A DNA stretch of 7,073 nt from Winogradskyella sp. UBA3174 (GCF_002364335.1 NZ_DEXW01000033.1:43418-50490), one strand, 5' to 3'; positions 1 through 7,058 are shown, numbered from the stretch's first letter. The notes: generated from the letters alone by a model not told the origin. Translations and numbers: made by a program.

Positions 1-117
1 TCGCGATATGCTAAAAAATTGAGAGAACACATAAAAAAGATAACACAAATTACACATTCAACTAAACGAGAACTTTTATTTCGTAAAGCTTTTAAAAACT
101 CAAAAATATTAATGTAA
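1..117 (+). CDS. C-terminal end of an unrecognised gene (partial, cut by the window edge)
   Basis: Frame 1 is open from the first base for 38 codons and ends with TAA at 115-117, while the other two plus frames hit stops within the first 21 bases. The visible tail is strongly basic and hydrophilic (many Lys and Arg, ending ...FKNSKILM) and shows no membrane segment or motif that I recognise. The final A of its stop codon is the first base of the next gene's ATG (TAATG), an arrangement typical of translationally coupled genes, which supports this frame being real. No function can be assigned from 38 residues. Confidence 0.55.
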   Translation, partial: SRYAKKLREHIKKITQITHSTKRELLFRKAFKNSKILM

Positions 118-473
118 TGAATGATATTTATAAACTCTACCACAATGACTTCGGAATTGCTTTCAAATGGAAAGATGGACATCTTAAAGACACGAAAAAG
201 ATTCAACTTATATTTAGAAATGCGGGCTTAAGTATTACAAAAAGACAACTAAATCAACTTCTGGAATGCACATATGATATTTTAGAAAATACCGACTTGT
301 GTGACGATTGTAAGTCGAATGACTCCTGCAAAGCACTTCTTCTTGAAACACCAACACCGATGGTTAGTTTCGCAATGAGCTATATTGAAATAAAGAACAT
401 GAAGGATTTACTAAAAGGCACACTTTTTCAAATTGAAATGGACACACTATTGAAAAAAAATAAGATGAATTAA
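117..473 (+). CDS. Small hypothetical protein with a C-x2-C-x5-C cluster
   Basis: A 118-residue soluble protein with no signal peptide or membrane segment. I do not recognise it firmly. The first half (about residues 5-55) alternates hydrophobic and charged residues as in a small alpha/beta fold. Residues 62-71 hold three cysteines spaced C-x2-C-x5-C, followed by a short strand-like stretch ending in Glu-Thr-Pro-Thr-Pro, and the last 30 residues look helical. The general layout faintly recalls short Bacteroidota proteins of unknown function such as DUF6686, but I cannot confirm this. The cysteines could bind a metal, but no fourth ligand is obvious. The ATG overlaps the stop of the upstream gene by one base, so it is probably the last gene of a plus-strand operon. 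It converges on the iron-uptake operon and is therefore not co-transcribed with it. Confidence 0.7.
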   Translation: MNDIYKLYHNDFGIAFKWKDGHLKDTKKIQLIFRNAGLSITKRQLNQLLECTYDILENTDLCDDCKSNDSCKALLLETPTPMVSFAMSYIEIKNMKDLLKGTLFQIEMDTLLKKNKMN

Positions 474-490
474 TTGAAACGTTTACTGAA

Positions 491-507
491 ATTATTTTCG
501 AAATAAT
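491..507. terminator. Weak AT-only hairpin at the convergent gene junction
   Basis: A perfect 7-base inverted repeat (ATTATTT at 491-497 and AAATAAT at 501-507) surrounds a 3-base loop TCG. It overlaps the last codons of the ATPase gene, in the zone where two convergent transcripts must end. The stem has no G-C pair and no clear T-run follows on either strand, so it is at best a weak bidirectional terminator and could be chance in AT-rich DNA. Confidence 0.2.
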
Positions 508-1211
508 GATAAAACATAGGTATTATTAGAATTTGCTGTAACAGTTTTTGTGGTATCGTGTTGAAAAAGTTTCCCGTTTTTAATCACAGCCATTTGATCT
601 GAAACGGCAACAGCATCTTCAGTATCGTGTGTTATAAAAATTACTGTGGCTTGGGTTTTACTAATGATACCAAACACGTCTTGTCTTAATTGTGTTCTTA
701 AGTTCGCATCTAAATTACAAAATGGTTCATCTAAAATAAGTAGTTCTGGTTTTGGAGCTAGTGCTCTTGCCAATGCCACACGTTGTTGCTGACCACCAGA
801 TAATTGATGCGGATAACGCCCACCTAAACCCTCCAACTCTACAAGTTTTAATAACTCCAAAATACGCTGTTCTCGGTTTTTCAATTTAGATATTCCGTAA
901 CCTATATTTTTTTTAACTGTTAAATGTGGAAATAAGGCATAATCTTGAAACACCATTCCGACTTGCCGTTTGTCTGGTTCAATAAATGTATCGTTAGAAG
1001 CCACTACTTTGTCGTTTAATGTAATGGTACCCTCATCAGGTGTTTCTAACCCTGCAATGAGCCTTGACAGAGTGGTCTTACCACTTCCGCTCTCCCCAAC
1101 TATTGCTAAAATAGACCCTTTTTTTAACTCTAAATTAAAATTAGAAATAGCAGGTAATTCAGTATTTGAATATGTTTTAGTTAGGCTTTTTATACTTAGA
1201 ATGTCTGTCAT
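492..1211 (-). CDS. fbpC: ABC transporter ATPase, ferric-iron import (FbpC/FutC-like, short form)
   Basis: This cytoplasmic ATPase subunit would power Fe(III) import through the permease encoded two genes upstream. All ABC motifs are intact: Walker A GESGSGKTT (39-47), Q-loop with Gln89 in VFQDYALFPH, signature LSGGQQQR (137-144), Walker B ELLILDEP (156-163) with catalytic Glu162, D-loop NLDA (166-169) and switch His195. The FQDYALFPHLTV block and DEPFCNLD are typical of the iron/spermidine/sulfate importer ATPases (FbpC, PotA, CysA group). At 239 residues it stops soon after the nucleotide-binding domain and lacks the C-terminal TOBE/regulatory domain found in FbpC proteins of roughly 350 residues. 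No frameshift is visible, so this looks like a natural short form. The ATG overlaps the methyltransferase stop codon by one base, which implies translational coupling. It is the last gene of the operon. The ferric specificity is taken from its neighbours, since the ATPase alone would not show it. Confidence 0.9.
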   Translation of the reverse strand: MTDILSIKSLTKTYSNTELPAISNFNLELKKGSILAIVGESGSGKTTLSRLIAGLETPDEGTITLNDKVVASNDTFIEPDKRQVGMVFQDYALFPHLTVKKNIGYGISKLKNREQRILELLKLVELEGLGGRYPHQLSGGQQQRVALARALAPKPELLILDEPFCNLDANLRTQLRQDVFGIISKTQATVIFITHDTEDAVAVSDQMAVIKNGKLFQHDTTKTVTANSNNTYVLSLFRK

Positions 1212-1894
1212 TAGGCTTTAGTTAAAATCCACGAGCGAACTAAAAAAGATTGGTGCCATTTAACAGGTTTTACAAATCCTGCTAATTCCAAAAGTTCTAA
1301 AGTTCTATTTTCATCAATGGTATTAAGTGTTTTTAGCATGCGTTCTCTACGCAATTCAATCTCTTCACTACACCATTTCTTTGGAAATAATTGGCGCAGG
1401 ATATCAAAATTTTCTTCAATTTCATTTTTAGTACCACAAATATCGAAAAGTAAAAATTTAGCTCCAACTTCTAATCGGCTACCAATCTCTCTTAGCAAAT
1501 CTAACTTTGCACCATCGTCTGAAATAAAATGAAGCACTAAAAATAAAGTTGCTGCGTCATATAAATTGCTTTTATCTAATTCCTCAACACCACTATGTGC
1601 AAGATTTAAATTGGCATAATTAGACAGTTTAGATTTTGCTTTATTAATCATCTCTTCTGAAGGGTCACAAGCGTCAATCATCCAATCTCCATTATAATCC
1701 AAAAGTTGCTTTACCTCGTTTCCCGTGCCACAACCAACAACCAAAATTTTAGGTTTTAACTTAGTATTTAAATATTCGCTTATTAAAACAGCACAATTTT
1801 GCATTACAAAACTATAACTCGGAAAATAGTCAATGACGAACTTATCATAATTACTTACTCTTTCTCCTTCAAATATTTCAATAGCTTTATTCAT
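1211..1894 (-). CDS. Class I SAM-dependent methyltransferase (CmoA-like pattern) inside the iron operon
   Basis: A probable cytoplasmic SAM-dependent methyltransferase of about 227 residues. SAM-binding motif I is clear (ILVVGCGTG, residues 50-58), followed by an acidic strand end with Asp77 in IDACDPSEEM that would hold the SAM ribose, and the motif IV-like strand DAATLFLVLHF (113-123). The C-terminal third (Glu/Arg-rich helix, then LLELAGF near 201-207 and a Trp-x-Gln-x-Phe strand at 213-217) recalls CmoA, the carboxy-SAM synthase for tRNA wobble uridine, although no close identity is claimed. The frame stays open 21 codons further upstream. I chose the ATG at 1894 because it lies 2 bases after the permease stop, whereas the longer start would overlap the last permease helix by about 60 bases. 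Its stop is shared with the ATPase start (TAATG). The substrate is unknown: tRNA, a small molecule or a chelator are all possible. Confidence 0.85.
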   Translation of the reverse strand: MNKAIEIFEGERVSNYDKFVIDYFPSYSFVMQNCAVLISEYLNTKLKPKILVVGCGTGNEVKQLLDYNGDWMIDACDPSEEMINKAKSKLSNYANLNLAHSGVEELDKSNLYDAATLFLVLHFISDDGAKLDLLREIGSRLEVGAKFLLFDICGTKNEIEENFDILRQLFPKKWCSEEIELRRERMLKTLNTIDENRTLELLELAGFVKPVKWHQSFLVRSWILTKA

Positions 1895-1896
1895 AA

Positions 1897-3528
1897 CTAT
1901 TTCAAAATTAATCGATTTAATAGTATTACTGGTATGATGCCTGTTGCTATAATACATAAAGAAGGCAAAGCAGCTTCCATAATTAACTCATCACTTGCAT
2001 ATTCATAAGCTTTTACTGCTAAAGTATTTAAGTTATAAGGCTTTAAAATTAGGGTAAGCGGCAACTCTTTCATTATATCTACAAACACTAAAATAAAAGC
2101 ACCTGTAATACTAAATTTTAAAAGTGGTAATTCAACATTTAAGAACGATTTCAGTTTTCCTTTACCAAGTAATTGTGATACCTCCGTTAGCGATTTATTT
2201 AGCTTTAGTTGTCCTGCTTCTATGGGATTAAATGCCACAGCCAAAAACCGAATACTATAAGCGTAAAGTAAAAGTAGTATTGTGCCATTAATAACAAAAC
2301 CGATATCTAAATTAAGGTGAATTTTAAATACTGAAATGAGCCATTTATCGACACTCAATAATGGAATCATTACACCAATAGCAATAATTGCACCTGGCAT
2401 CGCATAACCAAGAACAGCAACTCTTGAGCTCTTTTTAAGTACTGAAAGACGATTCCAATTTGGAAAATACAAACTTAAAAGCGCAAGAAGCGTCGTTAAT
2501 AAAGCAGCAAGAAAAGCAATACCTAAGCTCTGTAATGCCGTAATAAAAAAGTCTTTTGAAGCGACTGAATAAAACGTTAAATAAGACCAATAAACTAATT
2601 GTAAGCAAGGCAATATAAAACCAAAAACTATTGGAAAACCAACAATTAGATATAGGATAAACCTCTTTTTATTAGATATTGTAAGTCGATGTAAATCCCC
2701 ACCATTCTTTAATGAAAACGCAAAATTCTTAGAACCTCTTTGCAACCGCTCTAGACCAATGCAGATAAACACAACAATCAGTAAAATAGCGGACAAATAA
2801 ATTGCAGTGGAAGGCTCCTCTAAAGAAAACCACGCTCTAAAAATCCCAGTTGTAAATGTATTAACGCCATAATACTGTGCAGCTCCGTAGTCATTTAATA
2901 CCTCCATTATTACTAATATCAAACCACCTACAATAGCTGGTCTGGCAATAGGCAAAACTATCTTAAAAAATGTTTTACGTTCTGAAGCACCAAGAACTTT
3001 AGAAGCTTCTATTAACCTTGCTGATTGGTATAAAAAGACCGCTCTACTCGATAAATACACGTAAGGATATGTTGAAATACTCAATATAAAAATAAGACCA
3101 CTTAAAGTCATAATATCAAACCTGAGTGCACCAAAACCTATGCTTTTAGTAACATATTGAAATGTGCCACCATAATCAAAAAACCCTGCGTAAGTGTAAG
3201 CTGTAATGTAAGATGGAATTGCTAATGGTACTATTAAAAGCCATTCTATTTGCTTTCTAAACACAAAATTATAACGGCTTACAATCCACGCTGAACTTAC
3301 CCCAAAAATAAGTGTTAAAAAACTACAACCTAAAATTAAAATTACAGAATTAAGAGTATAGTCGGCAAGGAGATTTTCAACAATGTGAGTCCATGTCTCT
3401 CCAGGACCTTCAAACAACTGCAATAAAACCGTAAATATAGGTACAGAAATAAAACCAATAATGGCCAATGTTAGTATTGACCATATATTGAAATCTCTTT
3501 TTATATATGTTAAAAATCTATATTTCAA
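1897..3528 (-). CDS. fbpB: Ferric-iron ABC transporter permease, fused double-domain type (FbpB/FutB-like)
   Basis: This inner-membrane channel subunit has two binding-protein-dependent permease domains in one 543-residue chain, the usual form and length for FbpB-type iron permeases. About twelve hydrophobic segments can be seen (near 19-38, 60-83, 96-115, 140-160, 196-215, 243-262, 289-312, 328-353, 369-391, 410-432, 473-492 and 520-540). Each half carries an ATPase-docking EAA loop: EASKVLG...VLP at 174-193 and the more divergent EVSQLLG...ELP at 449-468. The start codon is TTG, not ATG: an in-frame TAA, the stop of the preceding gene, lies only 3 bases upstream, and the first in-frame ATG is codon 140, inside the first permease domain. 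A GGA lies 8 bases before the TTG. The single chain would form the whole channel and pair with two copies of the ATPase. Specificity for iron is inferred from the adjacent FutA-like lipoprotein. Confidence 0.92.
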   Translation of the reverse strand: MKYRFLTYIKRDFNIWSILTLAIIGFISVPIFTVLLQLFEGPGETWTHIVENLLADYTLNSVILILGCSFLTLIFGVSSAWIVSRYNFVFRKQIEWLLIVPLAIPSYITAYTYAGFFDYGGTFQYVTKSIGFGALRFDIMTLSGLIFILSISTYPYVYLSSRAVFLYQSARLIEASKVLGASERKTFFKIVLPIARPAIVGGLILVIMEVLNDYGAAQYYGVNTFTTGIFRAWFSLEEPSTAIYLSAILLIVVFICIGLERLQRGSKNFAFSLKNGGDLHRLTISNKKRFILYLIVGFPIVFGFILPCLQLVYWSYLTFYSVASKDFFITALQSLGIAFLAALLTTLLALLSLYFPNWNRLSVLKKSSRVAVLGYAMPGAIIAIGVMIPLLSVDKWLISVFKIHLNLDIGFVINGTILLLLYAYSIRFLAVAFNPIEAGQLKLNKSLTEVSQLLGKGKLKSFLNVELPLLKFSITGAFILVFVDIMKELPLTLILKPYNLNTLAVKAYEYASDELIMEAALPSLCIIATGIIPVILLNRLILK

Positions 3529-3531
3529 GGT

Positions 3532-4587
3532 TTATTTCCATCCAGCTTCATCAAACAAAATGACAGCTTTTTTGTTGTTTCTTCCTAATTCTGATAGTGA
3601 TAATTGATCTTCTTTAAAAGTTCCCCAAGACTGTAACAATTCTGAAGGTTCTACTTCTGCATTTACAGGATATTCATAGTTAGCTTTGGCAAACACTTCT
3701 TGTGATTCTTTACTTGCTAAAAATTCAATGAATTTTATTGCATTTTCTTTATTCGGAGCATATTTCGCCACTCCTGCACCACTAATATTGATGTGTGTAC
3801 CTCGTCCCTCTTGGTTCGGAAAAAAGATCCCAATACCTTCGCCAGCTTTAACTTCTGCTGCGTCCGAAGAATTTAAAAGTTTACCGATGTAGTAAGTATT
3901 CACAATGGCTAAATCTCCTTCGCCAGCCACAACCGCTTTTATTTGATCTCTATCATTTCCCTTAGGCAAACGTGTCATATTTAAAACTACCTTTTCAGCC
4001 CAGGTTTTAGCCACTTCTTCGCCATTATGTGCAATAATCGAAGCCATTAAAGATTGATTATAAATATTACCAGAAGAGCGTACTAAGATTTTACTTTTCC
4101 AAGTATCTGCTGCTAAATTCTCATACGTTGATAATTGTACTGGCGTTACACGATCTAAAGCATATGCAATAACTCTAGCACGTTTAGTTAACGCAAACCA
4201 TTGATTATCTTCATCTCTTAAATTTGACGGAACCCTCTTGTTTAAAAGCTCTGAATCTATAGATTGCAATAAATTCTTATCCTTAGCACGGACAAGACGG
4301 CCTGCATCAACGGTAATTAAAACATCCGCTGGTGACTGCTCGCCTTCTTGGGTCATTTTCTGAATCAACTCATCAGCTTTTGCGTTTACCACATTGACTT
4401 TTATACCCGTTTCTTTCTCAAATTTTGCAAATAATTCCTGGTCCGAAGGATAGTGTCTATGCGTATAGACCGTTACTTCTTTTGCTATTTCCCCTGTTTC
4501 ATTTTCAGTTTGAGACTGATTAGATGTGTCATTTTTACAAGCGCTAAATACGATAGCGCATAGTAGTACTAAATATGTATTTTTCAT
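3532..4587 (-). CDS. fbpA: Ferric-iron-binding lipoprotein, ABC substrate-binding protein (FutA/FbpA family)
   Basis: This periplasmic, lipid-anchored protein would bind Fe(III) and hand it to the permease. It has 351 residues when started at the ATG at 4587. That start opens a lipoprotein signal (MKNTYLVLLCAIVFSAC) with lipobox FSAC and lipidated Cys17, followed by a polar, Asn/Glu-rich linker to about residue 36. The mature part is a periplasmic-binding fold of the Fe(III) type. The Fe ligands known for cyanobacterial FutA1 (one His and four Tyr, His54/Tyr55/Tyr185/Tyr241/Tyr242 as I recall) appear with the same spacing: His45-Tyr46 in YTHRHY, Tyr176 in GNIYNQS, and Tyr232-Tyr233 in NTYYIG. 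This points to direct Fe(III) coordination without a carbonate anion. The frame is open 38 codons further upstream, but that extension would overlap the receptor gene and bury the signal peptide. It follows the receptor by 10 bases. Confidence 0.92.
   Translation of the reverse strand: MKNTYLVLLCAIVFSACKNDTSNQSQTENETGEIAKEVTVYTHRHYPSDQELFAKFEKETGIKVNVVNAKADELIQKMTQEGEQSPADVLITVDAGRLVRAKDKNLLQSIDSELLNKRVPSNLRDEDNQWFALTKRARVIAYALDRVTPVQLSTYENLAADTWKSKILVRSSGNIYNQSLMASIIAHNGEEVAKTWAEKVVLNMTRLPKGNDRDQIKAVVAGEGDLAIVNTYYIGKLLNSSDAAEVKAGEGIGIFFPNQEGRGTHINISGAGVAKYAPNKENAIKFIEFLASKESQEVFAKANYEYPVNAEVEPSELLQSWGTFKEDQLSLSELGRNNKKAVILFDEAGWK
3537..3539 (-). promoter_or_regulatory. GGA ribosome-binding core that supports the TTG start of the permease
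   Basis: Reading the minus strand, GGA sits inside the last codons of the lipoprotein gene and is followed by an 8-base spacer and then TTG AAA. This is a normal Shine-Dalgarno distance and supports TTG as the true start. The other start codons in this operon have no comparable site close upstream. Confidence 0.4.
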
Positions 4588-4597
4588 TTTATATATA

Positions 4598-7030
4598 TTA
4601 AATTTTAATTTCAAAGGTTGCATAAACGTTCCTTGGTGGAGACGGTAATATTCCTGGTCCAGGATAACCTGTTGCTCGTCTTGTAAAATAAGTATTGTCA
4701 AGAACGTTATTTACTCCTGTTTCTAATTTAAATTGTTTGTATTGATAGGATAATGAAAAATCTAAAATATCATAAGACGGAATTAATCCTATAACACCAG
4801 AACTTCCCAAAGGGTCGTTACCAGAATTTGGTGCATCAGAAAATTGCTCAGACAAGTAGGTGTATTGAATACTAGCTTGTAAATTCTCATAAGCGAAGCG
4901 TAAACCTGTTTTTAGGTTTAATTGCGGCACAAACTCTACTTGGTTGCCTTCAATACCTGTTTCGTCTGACCTTATGTATTCCGAATGAGTAACCGAAGTA
5001 TTTACAAAATAATTGAATCTATACTTACTATCCTTTATAAAAATTTCGTTCAAATCAAAATCAATTAAAGATTCTAATCCGTAGATAAACGCATCACCTA
5101 TATTGTCTCTAACCTTTCTAACACTATTATCTGGTTGTACTTCTAAAGTGATTCCAATTCTGTCATTGTAAAACAGACTAAACGCACTAACATCGAAAGA
5201 AATAGCCGCCCTGTAAGTTCCTCTAAAACCGATATCGCCTGTCATTCCCGTCTCATCAACTAACGGTCTCACACTAAAGTTTGGATTAACTAAGTTAATA
5301 TCTGAGAACGTTACTGATCTGTAATTTTGAGATGCGTTTGCATAAAACTCAACTTTATCATTAGGCTTATAACTAGCACCCAAACCGAATAAAACAAAAG
5401 CACGTTCATTTAACTCATCTGAAAATTCAGTTTCATTTAGAATCACATTTCCTGCCGCATCTAAATTAATACGTTTAGAAAAACCATCACTTTCAGTTTT
5501 TATGTATTCGAATCTCACCCCTGGTGTGACCGACCATTTATCATTGAGATATAAAATATTTTCTCCAAAAACAGCAATGTTAAGGTTTGGATTTCTGAAG
5601 TTGGATTGGTTACCATAATTAGGAAACGTTTCCGTCTGTAAATTAAAATCGGGCCCAGAACCATCACTCCCTGGTCCTTGAATAGATGTATTATCAGCCT
5701 TGTAAAATTTAGTTCCTATTAAGCCTGTGGCATCCTTTCCAAAAAGTCTATATCTACTTAATAGTCGTGCTTCAAAACCAAAATTATTATACTCTCCTTT
5801 TATTAAATCACGCTCAGCAAAATTATCTGGTATGTCTTGGCGATTCGTTCTAAAACCTAATGCATTACGCTCTGCATTTAAGCCGAAGAAATTAAATGTG
5901 AAGTTGGTTTTATCTGAAAACTGATGCGCCAACTTAAAATTATACAACAACCAATCCACTTGAAACCAATTTCGTGTGCGATTGCTTTGAAATGCATCTT
6001 CGTTAAACATGGCATTACTTAAACCTCCTGCCTGTTGCGACAAATATCGTAAATAGGTTAGTTCTCCAGAAAATTTTGTTTTTTCAGAGAGTTGATAGCC
6101 TATGTGTAAAAATGCATTCTTAGCTTCAAATTCTGAATTCGGTCGGAAACCATCTCCTTTTTTAAAGTTGAAATAGGTGTAATAACTGAACTTCTCTTTT
6201 GTGCCGCTCAGACTTGTAAAGTTGGTATATAAGCCGAAACTTCCTAAAGTATTTCTTGTAATTAATTCAATCGGTTTATTTGGATTTGGAGACTTGAATT
6301 TAAAATTAATAAGTCCACCAAATTGTGTTCCATATTGCAAGGACGCGGCACCTCTAACCACTTGAATTTCGGACAAAGCTTCTGCAGGTGGTGTATAATA
6401 ACTTTCTGGATAACCCAGAACATCTGCGCTAATATCATAACCATTTTGCCGTGTATTAAAATTTGAAGTTCTGTTGGGATCTAAACCACGACCACCAATA
6501 TTGAGCTGCAAACCTGCGTCATCATTCTGAAAAATATTTAAACCTGCGACCTGACTATAAATTTGCCTAGCATTGTTAGTTGCTAAATTTGCCATAGATT
6601 CATCTACTAAAATCACCTCTGTTTTTTTACCAGCGTAAATGGCAGTTTCTTCAACATCTTTTAAACGGCTTAATTGAAAGACTCTTCTTTTGATAGCTGT
6701 AATTTCTACAGCAGTCAATTGTTCCCCTAACGGTTCTAGTTGCTGGTTTACATTTGTAGCTCCATTTATGGCTACTTCAACTTCTAACACTTGAAATTGA
6801 TAAGAAAAGAAAACTATGGTTATTTTATCTTTGCTTGTAGTAAATTCGTAATAACCTTCTGTATTTGTCTTTACTAATAGACCTGATGATTTCTCATAGA
6901 TTTCGACATTAGACATAACAGAATTTGTTACTTTGCTAGTTACAATTCCTGAGACTTTGTTTTGTGCTAAAGCGACAGAAATGGAAACTGAGAACAGTAT
7001 TAAAATATTATAAACCTTTAATTTCATCAT
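4598..7030 (-). CDS. fecA: TonB-dependent outer-membrane receptor, FecA-like, with CarboxypepD_reg-like domain
   Basis: An 810-residue outer-membrane receptor expected to import a ferric chelate using TonB/ExbBD energy. The signal peptide ends near Ala22 (SVALA then QNKV). Residues about 26-107 form a CarboxypepD_reg-like beta-sandwich (VSGIVTSK...TNTEGYYEF...), a Bacteroidota hallmark. The plug spans about 125-247 and shows the usual landmarks: the GRGLDPNR loop near 180-187, PAEALSEIQVVRGAASLQYG near 215-234, and GGLINF at 238-243. The remaining 560 or so residues alternate in the manner of a 22-strand barrel and end in a strand closing with ...YATFEIKI. The plug sequence matches the FecA type (COG4772), but the symbol marks the family only, because the ligand (citrate or another siderophore) cannot be read from sequence. 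Two ATGs are adjacent (7030 and 7027), and either may be used. It is the first gene of the operon and lies 3' of a candidate operator. Confidence 0.93.
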   Translation of the reverse strand: MMKLKVYNILILFSVSISVALAQNKVSGIVTSKVTNSVMSNVEIYEKSSGLLVKTNTEGYYEFTTSKDKITIVFFSYQFQVLEVEVAINGATNVNQQLEPLGEQLTAVEITAIKRRVFQLSRLKDVEETAIYAGKKTEVILVDESMANLATNNARQIYSQVAGLNIFQNDDAGLQLNIGGRGLDPNRTSNFNTRQNGYDISADVLGYPESYYTPPAEALSEIQVVRGAASLQYGTQFGGLINFKFKSPNPNKPIELITRNTLGSFGLYTNFTSLSGTKEKFSYYTYFNFKKGDGFRPNSEFEAKNAFLHIGYQLSEKTKFSGELTYLRYLSQQAGGLSNAMFNEDAFQSNRTRNWFQVDWLLYNFKLAHQFSDKTNFTFNFFGLNAERNALGFRTNRQDIPDNFAERDLIKGEYNNFGFEARLLSRYRLFGKDATGLIGTKFYKADNTSIQGPGSDGSGPDFNLQTETFPNYGNQSNFRNPNLNIAVFGENILYLNDKWSVTPGVRFEYIKTESDGFSKRINLDAAGNVILNETEFSDELNERAFVLFGLGASYKPNDKVEFYANASQNYRSVTFSDINLVNPNFSVRPLVDETGMTGDIGFRGTYRAAISFDVSAFSLFYNDRIGITLEVQPDNSVRKVRDNIGDAFIYGLESLIDFDLNEIFIKDSKYRFNYFVNTSVTHSEYIRSDETGIEGNQVEFVPQLNLKTGLRFAYENLQASIQYTYLSEQFSDAPNSGNDPLGSSGVIGLIPSYDILDFSLSYQYKQFKLETGVNNVLDNTYFTRRATGYPGPGILPSPPRNVYATFEIKI

Positions 7031-7032
7031 TG

Positions 7033-7048
7033 AATGGTAAAATCCATT
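7033..7048. repeat. Short inverted repeat just before the receptor start codon
   Basis: AATGG (7033-7037) and CCATT (7044-7048) flank a 6-base spacer, ending 2 bases before the receptor ATG. As RNA this would be a 5-base stem placed where the ribosome binds. No Shine-Dalgarno sequence is visible here. The stem is short and could be chance. Confidence 0.2.
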
Positions 7049-7058
7049 TTTTTTGTTT

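Larger units (their letters stand above)
492..7030 (-). other. Ferric-iron uptake operon (receptor, binding lipoprotein, permease, methyltransferase, ATPase)
   Basis: Five minus-strand genes follow one another with no room for independent promoters: 10 bases between receptor and lipoprotein, 3 between lipoprotein and permease, 2 between permease and methyltransferase, and a 1-base TAATG overlap between methyltransferase and ATPase. The set contains each layer of a TonB/ABC iron-import path: outer-membrane receptor, periplasmic Fe(III) carrier, inner-membrane channel and ATPase. Co-transcription is inferred from spacing and shared function. The promoter presumably lies at or beyond the right edge of the window. 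Confidence 0.85.

Noticed and set aside
477..484. AAACGTTT palindrome in the convergent gap
   Set aside because: It is an 8-base self-complementary word with no loop and no extended arms, expected by chance in this composition.
1895..1957. Longer N-terminus for the methyltransferase, starting at 1957
   Set aside because: It would overlap the permease end by about 60 bases and add 21 residues with no family resemblance. The ATG at 1894, directly after the permease stop, fits the tight spacing of the operon.
4588..4620. Possible internal promoter (TTTG followed by TATATATA) before the lipoprotein gene
   Set aside because: It lacks the Bacteroidota TAnnTTTG element, the gap between the genes is only 10 bases, and such AT runs are common by chance here.
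4588..4701. 38-residue N-terminal extension of the iron-binding lipoprotein
   Set aside because: It lies almost wholly inside the receptor's coding sequence in another frame and would put the lipoprotein signal peptide in the middle of the protein.
5727..6444. Open frames on either strand inside the receptor gene
   Set aside because: They are short, lack recognisable motifs and lie across a clearly coding frame with intact plug and barrel sequence.
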